Virus record (IMG/VR): IMGVR_UViG_3300030107_003448
Location: 36,679 to 100,678 of that record
Direction: 5' to 3' (one strand)
DNA length: 64,000 bases
Source of the DNA: a virus
Under the pieces are notes generated by a model. That model made no database searches, was not told where the DNA came from, and saw only the letters and a list, made by a program, of their open reading frames with translations. Every line of letters begins with the position of its first letter. The first letter of the stretch is position 1. Positions 30,063 to 38,473 of this stretch are shown piece after piece. The position numbers were made by a program, and so were the translations under genes.

Positions 30063-30067
30063 TTTAC

Positions 30068-31609
30068 CTACTCCATTCTTTTACTGATGATGTCATCAAT
30101 ACGTAAGATGGAGATGGCTACTTCAGATGAACTACGAATTGCTTGTGTAATAACAGATAGTGGTTCAATGACACCTATTTCGGTCATACTCACAGTGCCA
30201 CCATTTGTTACATCTACTCCTCTATCTGACATGCCTTGTGCATGGTCATTTCTTAGAGCCAGAATGGTGTCTAATGGGTCATGTCCTGCGTTTTCTGCAA
30301 TAGTAGCAGGAATAATTTCTAAGGCTTCTGCAAATGCTTCTACAGCCATTTGTTCTCTCCCACCCATGTCTGCTGCTCTTTGTCTCAAATGGTTAGCCAT
30401 ACTGATATACACTGAACCTCCACCAGTTACGACTTTACCGTTCTTATATGCTAAACTGACTACACCTACAGAATCTGCGAATGCTCTTTCAAATTCATCT
30501 AGGGTTTGCATAGTCGCTCCCCTTAGAATTAATGTAGACACAGGGCATTGTTCACCTTCGTGCTCTATTATGACATATTTCATGTCTCCAATTTTGTCTT
30601 CTCTGATAGATAAGCACTCGCCTACATGCTGTTCACCTAGAGATTCAATGTCATGTGCTACTCCTATGGTAAGAAGGCGAGACAGAGAACCAAGGCTGCT
30701 TTCTGCTACTCTCCTAACCACTGCAATATTGGCTTCTGCTAGGAATTTAACTACACGTTCATCTACTCCATCACGAGAAAAGACTACACCACCTTTTGGT
30801 AGTATGTTTATCACTTTTTCAGCATTAGCGAATAAAGTCATTTTGCCTGCATCATTATATTCTTTGGCTTCTCTTGCCGATGAAAAATGCACGTTAGTTT
30901 TTTCTTCTTTTTTGGGTGTGTTTAAACCTGTGTTAATCAAAATAGCACTAGGTGTAGCGCCATCTTTCAAAGCCACTTGAAACTCTTTGTTTAATACAAT
31001 ACCCGGGAATAATTTAGATTCATCCATGCTTCCTCCAGATTGACAAATTACTCTCACTTTAGAAGCGTCTCCTTCTGCATCTAATACTGCATTGACACAT
31101 AGTTCAGATGCTTTATCTAAACAGTGTTCTACACTTTTACCTGTCATTGCTGTTTTTGCTACTAAGTTTAAATCTGCACTACCCGAATCTAAATCATTAC
31201 AATACTCAATTGCCCATTTAGACGCTTGATGATACCCACGACAGATAACATTAGGGTGCAATCCTTTTTGGAATAGTTGTTCACTATTCGCTAATAGTTG
31301 TCCACCTAAAACCACTGTGCTAGTTGTGCCATCATAGCATACATTTTCTTGTGTCTTAGCCATTTCAATAATCATTTTTGCTCCGGGATGGGCTACATCT
31401 AATTCACGTAGGATGGTCGCACCGTCATTTGTTACAATGACATTACCGTGACCATCTACCATCATCTTGTCCATACCCGCAGGCCCAAGTGTGCTACGCA
31501 CTGTATCTGCTACAGCCTTAGCCGCACGTATATTGTGCATTTGGGCTTGATTTCTGCCTGTTTGTTGTTGTTCGTCTCTTACTACTACTACTCTTTGTTC
31601 TTCACTCAT
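30068..31609 (-). CDS. thsA: Group II chaperonin (thermosome) subunit
   Basis: A 513-residue subunit of the ATP-driven double-ring protein-folding chamber. I take ATG 31609, which overlaps the upstream stop (ATGA), over TTG 31615. Visible landmarks are LGPAGMDKMMVD, VTNDGATILREL, DGTTSTVVLGGQLL (nucleotide-binding Asp) and VVTGGGSVYISMANHL near the C-terminal equatorial domain. The length is slightly short because the flexible Gly/Met-rich tail found in cellular thermosomes is absent. Viral thermosomes are known from magroviruses. Likely clients are virion proteins such as the 5700-residue protein, though that is inference. It lies between exonuclease and TFB in one operon. Confidence 0.93.
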   Translation of the reverse strand: MSEEQRVVVVRDEQQQTGRNQAQMHNIRAAKAVADTVRSTLGPAGMDKMMVDGHGNVIVTNDGATILRELDVAHPGAKMIIEMAKTQENVCYDGTTSTVVLGGQLLANSEQLFQKGLHPNVICRGYHQASKWAIEYCNDLDSGSADLNLVAKTAMTGKSVEHCLDKASELCVNAVLDAEGDASKVRVICQSGGSMDESKLFPGIVLNKEFQVALKDGATPSAILINTGLNTPKKEEKTNVHFSSAREAKEYNDAGKMTLFANAEKVINILPKGGVVFSRDGVDERVVKFLAEANIAVVRRVAESSLGSLSRLLTIGVAHDIESLGEQHVGECLSIREDKIGDMKYVIIEHEGEQCPVSTLILRGATMQTLDEFERAFADSVGVVSLAYKNGKVVTGGGSVYISMANHLRQRAADMGGREQMAVEAFAEALEIIPATIAENAGHDPLDTILALRNDHAQGMSDRGVDVTNGGTVSMTEIGVIEPLSVITQAIRSSSEVAISILRIDDIISKRME

Positions 31610-32217
31610 ATCCAATCTACCTCTATTTCTACTATTTCCCCTGTTTCTCTGGAGCGTGATTTAATGATGCCTTCTGTATGGCCATGTGTCCATAAGCGAT
31701 GGACCAATTGGCTGTCTTTTAAACAATATGCCGCCACTTCATTGTAACGGCCTTGTTTCCACATGATGGGCGCATCTACCCCTGCGGCTGTTTTTGTATC
31801 TTCTAATGTATGACGAGATAATGTATTCAAGTCATGATAATCTGCACCTGCTTTTCGGCATAGTAATGATGTGTCTACAAGAGACTCCATTTTACCTAGT
31901 AAATCCCCTGCTGTCCAACAATCTAATGCATCCCTTAAAACAGGTAAATCAAAGTTGACAATATTATGTCCTATAACTCGGCCACCTTCTTCTATATGCT
32001 TTATTAAGTCATCCCCTAATGTTTTGGGGTGTAACTCTTTCAATATTGTGCCTTTAGGCAAAGCCGCAGGGTCAAGTGATTTGTTACAATATATTGTGCC
32101 TACTTCTCCATCCCACGTTGTTACCACAGTCGGTTCAAACATGGCTGTTTTATCCCAACCCCCAATTTCATGGGAGTAGTTTGCTGTTTCTATGTCTAAT
32201 GCTAGTAATTTATTCAT
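31606..32217 (-). CDS. DEDD-type 3'-5' exonuclease
   Basis: A 203-residue RNase H-fold exonuclease. Motif I is LALDIET (D8, E10), motif II is GHNIVNFDLPVL and motif III is YCLKDSQLVHRL (tyrosine variant, DEDDy). The arrangement resembles the proofreading domain of family B polymerases or RNase D/ExoX-like enzymes standing alone. It is translationally coupled to the ATPase gene upstream (4-bp overlap) and the thermosome downstream. It could process DNA ends or primers, or degrade host DNA. Confidence 0.8.
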   Translation of the reverse strand: MNKLLALDIETANYSHEIGGWDKTAMFEPTVVTTWDGEVGTIYCNKSLDPAALPKGTILKELHPKTLGDDLIKHIEEGGRVIGHNIVNFDLPVLRDALDCWTAGDLLGKMESLVDTSLLCRKAGADYHDLNTLSRHTLEDTKTAAGVDAPIMWKQGRYNEVAAYCLKDSQLVHRLWTHGHTEGIIKSRSRETGEIVEIEVDWI

Positions 32218-33626
32218 TTCTGGTAGTCCTCCTTTAATCTACAGTATATCGATGCTCCTTCCCGAGTGGCATGGAACATATATTCGGAACGGTTGAAATG
32301 AGTGAAACAAGAAGTTTGAGATAAATTCCTCTCCTTCCCGTAGAACTCTATTAATTTGCTTTTGCGCACCCAACCTGCTCCTCTCCTGTCATCGAGGTCG
32401 AAAGTCTCACACTTTTTGAATGCGTCCTTCCAAGCGGCTTCTTTCTTGCGCCTCTCACTTGCCTTCGACCCAACTTCAACTTCCTCCTCTAACCACACGA
32501 TTAGGTTTTGGTATAAATCAAATAAAATTTGTTCAGCCATCATGACATGGTCTCCTGTCACGGTCCATACACCTTCTACCATAGCAAGATGTGTTGATAA
32601 TATGATAGTGTAGTTCATTAACCCGGGTATGAATGACGCAATTACTTCTGCTAACTTAGGGTCCATGTTTCCTACGAGTGTATAATAATCATCTACAGCA
32701 CCTAACATAGCGCCATCATATGTGTCGTCTTTATTGAATAAAACCCTAGCCACAGATTGCACTATAGTTTCTTTTTCGGGCCTACTCATTTCATTCCATT
32801 CAGTGGCTGTAATTTTTGCCAATGAAAAGATACGAGCCAATAGTGCTGTTTCTAAATCACGGAAGTGCTGAACAATGTCATCATATTCTATTGTGACATC
32901 GCTTATATCACCCCAAGGTAAGACAGCACGTTCTTCACTAATGGATTGTCTCATATCCATAGTCCAATTACGCCAATATAATAACACACGCTGGAATATA
33001 CCCTTGTGTAATACATATTCTTTAACTCCGTCTGGGGGATATGTCGTAATCCATAGTGACACTAAAGATTCCAATTCAATTGGGCCATCTTTTGTGTGTT
33101 TCTTGAGCACATTCTCCTCACTCCCAATAGGGTTACATGCTGTCTGTAAATATAGAACTGTATTTTGGCTAAACTTGCCGGGCTTTAATAGGATTGAACC
33201 TTCATCAAAGTTCAAGGCTTTATGCCCTGCTAATAATCCTTCTTTTTGGATTAAATGTGTTTCAGTCCTGCCCCCTTCTCCTTCTATTTCTTCTCTATCC
33301 CAACCACCAATTAAACCTGCATCTGTTCCTTCTGTGTAGGCTTCTGGTTGTAAGCCTAATTCACGAAGTAATTTTGCTATCACTCCCCATGAAATAGATT
33401 TCCCAGAACGAGAACCTTGAATCCAAAAGATGTGCACTCTGGGGTCAAGGAAAATTTTGTCCATGGGTATTCTTACGTAGGGGGCAGTTAGTTGTCCTTG
33501 TATAAAGAAGAAAGATAAGAAGCCGGGAATGTCGTTATTCTTAGAGACTCGTCTATAGTGGTCTAAATACCCACGAACAATGGGGTATTTTTGCACGGCC
33601 TCATATTCCATGTAATGCTTTACCAT
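32214..33626 (-). CDS. P-loop ATPase, putative replicative helicase
   Basis: A 470-residue protein starting at ATG 33626 behind GGTGA, first gene after promoter-like element 1. Walker A is GSRSGKS (71-77) and the Walker B-like stretch is ALNFDEGS (137-144). A sensor-like region LVSLWITTYPP follows at about 190-200. The C-terminal ~60 residues (KSKLIEFYGKERNLSQTSCF and beyond) look like a winged helix. This resembles SF3/D5-like or DUF3987-like helicase ATPases. No MCM is visible in the window, so this is the best candidate for replicative helicase. It has no zinc or primase domain. Confidence 0.5.
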   Translation of the reverse strand: MVKHYMEYEAVQKYPIVRGYLDHYRRVSKNNDIPGFLSFFFIQGQLTAPYVRIPMDKIFLDPRVHIFWIQGSRSGKSISWGVIAKLLRELGLQPEAYTEGTDAGLIGGWDREEIEGEGGRTETHLIQKEGLLAGHKALNFDEGSILLKPGKFSQNTVLYLQTACNPIGSEENVLKKHTKDGPIELESLVSLWITTYPPDGVKEYVLHKGIFQRVLLYWRNWTMDMRQSISEERAVLPWGDISDVTIEYDDIVQHFRDLETALLARIFSLAKITATEWNEMSRPEKETIVQSVARVLFNKDDTYDGAMLGAVDDYYTLVGNMDPKLAEVIASFIPGLMNYTIILSTHLAMVEGVWTVTGDHVMMAEQILFDLYQNLIVWLEEEVEVGSKASERRKKEAAWKDAFKKCETFDLDDRRGAGWVRKSKLIEFYGKERNLSQTSCFTHFNRSEYMFHATREGASIYCRLKEDYQK

Positions 33627-33641
33627 ATCTTTTCACCACTA

Positions 33642-33667
33642 TTTTTATTGTTGTCGGTTCTTAAAGG
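33642..33667 (-). promoter_or_regulatory. Promoter-like element, copy 1
   Basis: Transcribed strand CCTTTAAGAACCGACAACAA then TAAAAA. The TTTAA centre is 37 bp before the ATPase ATG (33626), leaving room for a short leader with GGTGA. It lies in the only sizeable gap in this stretch (33627-33701). Confidence 0.65.
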
Positions 33668-33701
33668 AAAGTCGATAATTGCCTCTACCAGAGGGCACAC
33701 C

Positions 33702-34406
33702 TTAAGACTTGCGTGAACGTTTCTCAACTCGCACAGGTTGTTCACTAGTTAATACCTCAATCAACCGTGCTCTAAGCACGGGCCCTAATCCTCTCACTTC
33801 TTTCAATGATTTTTCATGTAACATTTCTTCTATACACCCACATTTTTCTAATAACTTTTCACACATTTCTTGCCCGAACCCGGGTATAGATAATAATAAA
33901 TCTAAACGGACATCATTTGTAGTAACTCTCCTCAATGCTTTCGCCCCATGTCTGGAAGCAGGCTTTTCCATTTTGTGATATAATTTCGCAATAAACTGGG
34001 CCGCTTCACTATGTGTAGGAGCGTAAAATACTTGACATTCAAAGTCAGACATGATGCGAGCAAGTGTTCCTGTGAGTTCGTTTTGAATTTTAGAATAAGT
34101 AGCACGAGTGTTTCCATTTTTTTTAATCTGTGCTAAGTGTTTAGCCACAGTCCCATGCACTACTAAGAAAAACCTCTCATAATTGGCATCCATATTATCT
34201 AACTGTCTCCATAAATGTCCACTATGGCTCGACTGGAATAAATCTGCAATGCTTTTTGCTTCTACACAGGCGTTACCTAATAGGTAATCTCCTACAGGTA
34301 AATTTTGTCTACTAATAGAAATACCTAAACGGTCAGCATTCCTTTCTACAGCGTTGCATAATGGGCCACGTTCATTAGTATCAATAACGATACTCAAAGG
34401 CTTCAT
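33702..34406 (-). CDS. XPF/ERCC4-family structure-specific nuclease with helix-hairpin-helix
   Basis: A 234-residue protein. The N-terminal ERCC4 nuclease core has DTNERGP (D9, E12, R13), VGDYLLG (39-44) and VEAKSIADL (the usual VERKxxxDL, with Ala for Arg). The C-terminal tandem helix-hairpin-helix region (about 165-225) has LLSIPGFGQEMCEKLLEKCG and VRGLGPVLRARLIEVL. This is the architecture of short archaeal XPF and Hef C-terminal fragments, which cut branched DNA near forks. It is coupled to the primase (4-bp overlap). Archaeal XPF often uses a PIP box at its extreme C-terminus. Here the end is basic (EKRSRKS) with no PIP box. Confidence 0.88.
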   Translation of the reverse strand: MKPLSIVIDTNERGPLCNAVERNADRLGISISRQNLPVGDYLLGNACVEAKSIADLFQSSHSGHLWRQLDNMDANYERFFLVVHGTVAKHLAQIKKNGNTRATYSKIQNELTGTLARIMSDFECQVFYAPTHSEAAQFIAKLYHKMEKPASRHGAKALRRVTTNDVRLDLLLSIPGFGQEMCEKLLEKCGCIEEMLHEKSLKEVRGLGPVLRARLIEVLTSEQPVRVEKRSRKS

Positions 34407-35656
34407 ATATTCACCCCTTGTCCAACAAGTCCATTAATTTCTGTAGTGGCCATAGTAATATTATCAGCATTCCTGCTATCCCTATTGTTAGCAGTGCTGC
34501 CGTCAATGATATTACCCATAGAAACACCGTTTGCCATGAATTCACTGTCTCTGGTGGCTCTATCATGTATGACCCCAGTGCCATCATGGAATTGACATTT
34601 TCCCATACAGTAGCCCTTCCCATACAAAGTAGCACAAGAAGGATGGTCGTCATATTTATCTGCAATGTATCTTACATGCTTGCGTGTGACATCTGGGTCC
34701 CAATCTGCCCACCCTAACGTAGACATGAAACTTATAACTTGGTCTACTGCCTTTTCTTTTTCTTCATCGGACTGTGAATTGCGCCCATTAAACCAACGTA
34801 ATCTATGTAATAAAAATTGAGCCAAATACACTCTAGGATAGTGGTCTGGGTTCCCCTCTTGACAAGCCACTGCATTTAAGCAGGGTAAGATTTTTACCCC
34901 ATCCATTTTAGCAGTAGGGATATTCATTTTAGGGGTGTTTCTTTTGAATGGAGTAGCAGTTTGTTCTTTAACTTCTAAGTGAACCCCTAATTCTCCATAA
35001 GAAAAGTAACCACGTCTAGGATTGATAGCCAACTCCATAATAGATTCTGGGGTGCCTGTCAATATTTCATTGCTAGTCAAAGGTATGCTCCACAATCCCT
35101 TTTTATCATTAAAAGAGTTAGGTATACGAATCATACCTGCGGTGTCGAATGGAACAGCAGGGTCAGAACATGATAAATCTAAATCTGCTTCCCATATATT
35201 GAGTAGTCTCCTGCCTGCCTCTTTTATACGTGACACTTCTCTACCATTAGTAGGCATATAGTCTTCTTTTAATTTAATCCAAACATGAAAACCTCCACCA
35301 CTAAACCATACCCCATGATGGATGTCATGGTCTAATAGATACGTATGTAATGTTTGTATTTGTGATAATGGCACTGCCATATCTACATCTTTTCTTTTTC
35401 TAAAATCTTTACAATCAAAATCCATAACAAAATGACGGATTACTGGTGTATTATAATCACACCTATGATGCTTAGGGGGAGTGGTGGCTCTATATCCATA
35501 CACTGTCATGTATGCATTTGCTAAACCATTTTTACCTGCCCAATATCTTTCTAATTGTGTTCCAGTAGAAACTAATCTTCTGAAACCTTTTGCTCCAGAC
35601 GCTTGAATATCCAAGACTTCTCTTGGGAAATCCAAACGCAACAAATTCACGCACAC
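34403..35656 (-). CDS. priS: Archaeo-eukaryotic primase (PriS-like catalytic subunit)
   Basis: A 417-residue primase-like protein. Metal-binding FVMDFDCKDF has D79 and D81. The SxH-type motif is WFSGGGFHVWIKL (S119, H124). The third motif region is DLSCSDPAVPFDTAGMIRIP. Near the C-terminus a Cys/His cluster (HPSCA, YCMGKCQFHDG) may bind zinc. It makes RNA or DNA primers for the viral polymerase. The start is GTG 35656 or, better spaced from AGGAG, GTG 35650. No ATG is in frame. No separate PriL was recognised. The gene overlaps both neighbours and sits beside a PIP-box protein. Confidence 0.82.
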   Translation of the reverse strand: MCVNLLRLDFPREVLDIQASGAKGFRRLVSTGTQLERYWAGKNGLANAYMTVYGYRATTPPKHHRCDYNTPVIRHFVMDFDCKDFRKRKDVDMAVPLSQIQTLHTYLLDHDIHHGVWFSGGGFHVWIKLKEDYMPTNGREVSRIKEAGRRLLNIWEADLDLSCSDPAVPFDTAGMIRIPNSFNDKKGLWSIPLTSNEILTGTPESIMELAINPRRGYFSYGELGVHLEVKEQTATPFKRNTPKMNIPTAKMDGVKILPCLNAVACQEGNPDHYPRVYLAQFLLHRLRWFNGRNSQSDEEKEKAVDQVISFMSTLGWADWDPDVTRKHVRYIADKYDDHPSCATLYGKGYCMGKCQFHDGTGVIHDRATRDSEFMANGVSMGNIIDGSTANNRDSRNADNITMATTEINGLVGQGVNI

Positions 35657-35952
35657 ATCTCCTGTTCATTTAACAATGCGGCAAATTCTAATATTTCTTG
35701 GAGGACTTTTCTAAGTTCTTGTGGTTCTTTTATCAATACTACATTGATATGTATTGTAATGTCAGGCGGACCACCTTGTGTTTTATCGGGGAAAACATTT
35801 TCTCCGAAAAATTCATCCAAGGTAGTTTGACGAGACACAAACTTATCCCACGTTCCTTCTTTACCCATAGGTAAAAATTTCACATCTACCACACCACAAT
35901 TTAGAACACTTTGTAACAAAGTTTCAATCGCTACGCTTAATGCTTCTTTCAC
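35647..35952 (-). CDS. Small PIP-box protein, possible clamp-binding factor
   Basis: A 101-residue protein starting at GTG 35952 behind GAGGTGAT. Residues 42-49 read QTTLDEFF, an exact match to the canonical PCNA-interacting peptide QxxLxxFF, in a region predicted exposed between a strand (VVDVKFLPMG) and an acidic helix. The C-terminal half is strand plus helix (PDITIHINVVLI, then EPQELRKVLQEILEFAALLN). No other domain is recognised. Located between the Cas4-like nuclease and primase, it is a candidate adaptor tethering primase or nuclease to the viral clamp. The motif is seen; the function is inferred. Confidence 0.6.
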   Translation of the reverse strand: MKEALSVAIETLLQSVLNCGVVDVKFLPMGKEGTWDKFVSRQTTLDEFFGENVFPDKTQGGPPDITIHINVVLIKEPQELRKVLQEILEFAALLNEQEMCA

Positions 35953-36905
35953 AGTATCACCTCGTTATCGCTAGTCCATGCAGGACAATAAGCCATTTGG
36001 TCACAGAAGGAACATTTGAACGCATCGCCTACTGTTGGGAAATCTTCCCGTAGGTGTGCTCTTATCAATTTCTCCAGACGTTTTTTCATGGCTTTCATAC
36101 TTGAAGTCTTACATTCTTCATAGTTCCAATGTGCTCCTTCTCCTCCATTGATGCCACCCATAGGAAAACGCCATCCAAAATGAGTGACTGGAGCATCTAG
36201 CCCACGTTCAGCAAGCCATGCCTTCCCTTCTTCTGTTTTTCTTTTTTCATCTAACAAAAATTTGTATACTGATAATTCAATTCTCATACTTGATACTTTA
36301 TTGCCTTTCCATTTCCCACTCTTTAATTCTAATAAAGCCAGACCTCCGTTTTCATCTTTGAATATACGGTCAACTATACCACATAAATGAACGGGCACTA
36401 TCACGCCATCTATTTCTATATCTGTGACTACTTCTATCCATAACTCATTTCCTACAGGTAGGAAGTCTTCTCCTCCAGTGGCTATTAATCGTTCCAATTC
36501 CCATTCAGCCAATTGACGTATACCATCTAACTCCCCATGCTTATACACAGACGTTCCTGTTGCATCGTCTTCTGGGTGTCTATCTAATTCTTCGGGAGAA
36601 GGAAATGCTTTCAAAGTAAGATTCAATGCCTTTTGCATTAAGTCTTCATCTGCTGCTTTTAATATGCCATCTATATGATTAGGCATACGTTCATAAAATC
36701 CTTCTAAAGCATTATGTAAATTAACTCCACGTATGTGATAGTCTTGAGTAATCGAAGGCAATCTCTGCATCTTCTCAAATTCGTATTGTTTAGCACACCA
36801 ATCAAAAGTGCCTAAAGAAGACTTAGTGACTCTGAGAATTTTACCATTGTCTTGTTTAGGTGACCAAGCATAAGTAGAAATATCAGTCGGCTTCAATGGA
36901 CTCAC
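35949..36905 (-). CDS. Cas4/RecB-like PD-(D/E)XK nuclease with Fe-S cysteines
   Basis: A 318-residue protein. An N-terminal cysteine lies in FDWCAKQYEFEK. The catalytic core has CGIVDRIF and LALLELKSGKWKG (the E-x-K element), then IELSVYKFLL in the position of the conserved QxxxY helix. The C-terminal cluster CSFCDQMAYC completes a four-cysteine iron-sulfur site, as in Cas4 and AddB. Such proteins are 5'-3' or 3' exonucleases in recombination and end processing. There is no Cas1 nearby, so a replication or recombination role is likely. The start is GTG 36905, or TTG 36896, which is better spaced from GGTGA. Confidence 0.82.
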   Translation of the reverse strand: MSPLKPTDISTYAWSPKQDNGKILRVTKSSLGTFDWCAKQYEFEKMQRLPSITQDYHIRGVNLHNALEGFYERMPNHIDGILKAADEDLMQKALNLTLKAFPSPEELDRHPEDDATGTSVYKHGELDGIRQLAEWELERLIATGGEDFLPVGNELWIEVVTDIEIDGVIVPVHLCGIVDRIFKDENGGLALLELKSGKWKGNKVSSMRIELSVYKFLLDEKRKTEEGKAWLAERGLDAPVTHFGWRFPMGGINGGEGAHWNYEECKTSSMKAMKKRLEKLIRAHLREDFPTVGDAFKCSFCDQMAYCPAWTSDNEVIL

Positions 36906-37191
36906 CTTCCCCTAAGTGCACTAACACTAAAGAGCAATAACCCATTAAGTCATACCAAATATCTATATCTCTTTCCATGCTATCATTGCCACGTTTAAGA
37001 CGGCTTAGTTTGTCATCAATTCTCACGAACAACTGTTCGATAGGGCTAGAGTTACTAAATATTCTTAATGGGTCTACTACACTATCTCCATATTGTTTGT
37101 TTTTCTTACGGACCATGTTTACACATTTCCCGAATACTCTCACTATGCGTTGTTCTGTTGTTTGTTCCTTTTTCTTTTTTCTAAATCCCAT
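36883..37191 (-). CDS. DUF1599 / nucleotide-modification-associated-like small protein
   Basis: A 102-residue helical protein with a basic N-terminus (GFRKKKKEQ). The pattern KQYGDSVVDPLRIF, LFVRIDDKLSRLKR and DIDIWYDLMGYCSL matches the helical family annotated in phages as DUF1599 or nucleotide-modification-associated domain 1, related in fold to MazG-type NTP pyrophosphohydrolases. A role in managing the nucleotide pool or modified bases is possible. Acidic residues (D, E, D) suitable for metal binding are present. It overlaps the Cas4-like gene. Confidence 0.5.
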   Translation of the reverse strand: MGFRKKKKEQTTEQRIVRVFGKCVNMVRKKNKQYGDSVVDPLRIFSNSSPIEQLFVRIDDKLSRLKRGNDSMERDIDIWYDLMGYCSLVLVHLGEGESIEAD

Positions 37192-37410
37192 TTACTCACC
37201 ATCCAATAAAACTTGTAACTTTCTTTTAATAGGCTCTACTCCTACTATCAATGTGCCATCTTCTAACTCTAAAGTAGGCACGCTACTTATTGTCATAGGG
37301 GCACCATCGTCTGTTAATTTAACCTTAACAATATCTTGTAGGTTGTTATCTTGAATCCATTGTTTTAATTGTTTACAAGGTCCGCACCATTCTGTTGTCC
37401 AGATAATCAT
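37192..37410 (-). CDS. Thioredoxin/glutaredoxin-like protein
   Basis: A 72-residue minimal thioredoxin fold. MIIWTTEWCGPCKQL has the CGPC redox pair (C9, C12), the cis-proline region is ISSVPTLEL, and a C-terminal helix follows. It is about the length of viral glutaredoxin-like NrdH/Grx proteins, with the thioredoxin active-site sequence. It probably supplies reducing power for ribonucleotide reduction or for folding. No ribonucleotide reductase is in the window. It overlaps the next upstream gene by one base. Confidence 0.85.
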   Translation of the reverse strand: MIIWTTEWCGPCKQLKQWIQDNNLQDIVKVKLTDDGAPMTISSVPTLELEDGTLIVGVEPIKRKLQVLLDGE

Positions 37411-37628
37411 TACAGTGACCCCCTGTATTTACGGGGGTTACTGCCCATCCCTACACTTTCTGTTGTTCCCATATCTAACCAATCTGTAATTTTTCTTTGT
37501 CCGTCATGTAACAATAGGTCTGGGTAAAATTCTAACAGTGTCGTCTGTCTTGTTATTTTACCACCACATTGGCACAGGTATGGTTTATTTTCTTGCTCTT
37601 TGTTTCTTAATCTTTTTAGCCATTTCAT
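37410..37628 (-). CDS. Small protein with PIP-box-like motifs and a CxC knuckle
   Basis: A 72-residue protein. A basic N-terminal helix (WLKRLRNKEQ) is followed by YLCQCGGKIT. Residues 28-35 read QTTLLEFY, a full PIP-box pattern. Residues 44-51 read QRKITDWL, a weaker second match. The C-terminus is Gly/Ser/Arg-rich and probably disordered. It could bind one or two clamp protomers. It is the second PIP-box candidate within 2 kb of the primase. The motif is visible; the function is inferred. Confidence 0.55.
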   Translation of the reverse strand: MKWLKRLRNKEQENKPYLCQCGGKITRQTTLLEFYPDLLLHDGQRKITDWLDMGTTESVGMGSNPRKYRGSL

Positions 37629-37876
37629 TTTATCACCTTTCTTTTTGTTTTATATTCTATCATAGAAAGAAATTTATGAGCGTTAATTAAACACTTACCA
37701 TTATCAAATTCTAAAGTAGGTACTCCCCAATGGTATACACCACTAAGAACTCCTTCATATGAGTAGGTAGAGCCGTTATGATGACTCCATTCAATTATGT
37801 ATTTTCTACCTGTAAGGTTTTGGAATTTATCCATACCTGCTATTTTTTTAATAGGTTCATTTGTTTTTTGTTTCAT
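37625..37876 (-). CDS. Hypothetical protein
   Basis: An 83-residue basic beta-rich protein (YIIEWSHHNG, YEGVLSGVYHWGVPTLEFDN and KCLINAHKFLSMIEY), possibly a small SH3-like barrel. It overlaps both neighbours by 4 bp, a mark of coupled translation. No family is recognised. Confidence 0.55.
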   Translation of the reverse strand: MKQKTNEPIKKIAGMDKFQNLTGRKYIIEWSHHNGSTYSYEGVLSGVYHWGVPTLEFDNGKCLINAHKFLSMIEYKTKRKVIK

Positions 37877-38229
37877 TTTATCACCTCTATCTTGAAGTAT
37901 ATTTCATCTGGAAAGTCTTCAAAGTAAAAGAGTGTAGCACCACAAAGCCAACCTATATCATCATCGGCATCACGATACCAGCACCCGCCCATATCTTTGT
38001 TTACTTTCTCGACTTTAATTGAATTGGGAAACTCTACATCTGAAAACAATAATCGTATATTCTTTTCAGATTTGCTACCCATTACATTCAATGCTTTATC
38101 TATGATAGCAGGCACACCTTCTACAAAAGGTTCAGCCACTAAGTCATTCTTCTCATCATCGAAAACCCAAGTTCCCGCATGTCTGTATAATTCTAGTATT
38201 TGTATTTTATTTTTATTCATCATTTTCAT
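37873..38229 (-). CDS. Hypothetical protein
   Basis: A 118-residue alpha/beta protein. Three nearby ATGs (38229, 38223, 38220) compete. Spacing from GAGGTGA favours 38223 or 38220. Patterns include IQILELYRHAGTWVFDDEKN and WLCGATLFYFEDFPDEIYFK. It starts within the end of the upstream zinc gene. No family is recognised. Confidence 0.55.
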   Translation of the reverse strand: MKMMNKNKIQILELYRHAGTWVFDDEKNDLVAEPFVEGVPAIIDKALNVMGSKSEKNIRLLFSDVEFPNSIKVEKVNKDMGGCWYRDADDDIGWLCGATLFYFEDFPDEIYFKIEVIK

Positions 38230-38461
38230 TCACCTCTGGTGGTTCTATTGGTATCTCAAATCCACATCTAGGGCATCGTAATAACTTCGGGTCGTCTGTT
38301 AGTAAAGACTCTGGTTCGTTATCAATTAGCACTTCTAAACATAGAGCACGCTCCCAAGGTTCACAAATAAATTTCTTTTTCTGTTGTATAGATGTATCTA
38401 AAGACCCTCCCCATTGGGTATAGTCGCCTACTACATCTGGTTGTCCGTCTGGATATTTCAT
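38213..38461 (-). CDS. Small CxxC zinc-binding protein
   Basis: An 82-residue acidic protein. Two cysteines occur mid-protein (FICEPWERALCLEV) and CPRCGFEI near the end, enough for one zinc site. It is the first gene after promoter-like element 2, with GGTGAT before ATG 38461. Confidence 0.6.
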   Translation of the reverse strand: MKYPDGQPDVVGDYTQWGGSLDTSIQQKKKFICEPWERALCLEVLIDNEPESLLTDDPKLLRCPRCGFEIPIEPPEVNENDE

Positions 38462-38473
38462 TTCATCACCAAT

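Noticed and set aside
29973-30980. Long + strand open frame (335 codons) opposite TFB and thermosome
   Set aside because: It is the complement of two strongly conserved genes, has low-complexity Ser/Ile/Leu composition and no ribosome site.
35949-36905. Cas4-like gene as part of a CRISPR system
   Set aside because: No Cas1/Cas2 or repeat array is present. Its neighbours are replication genes.
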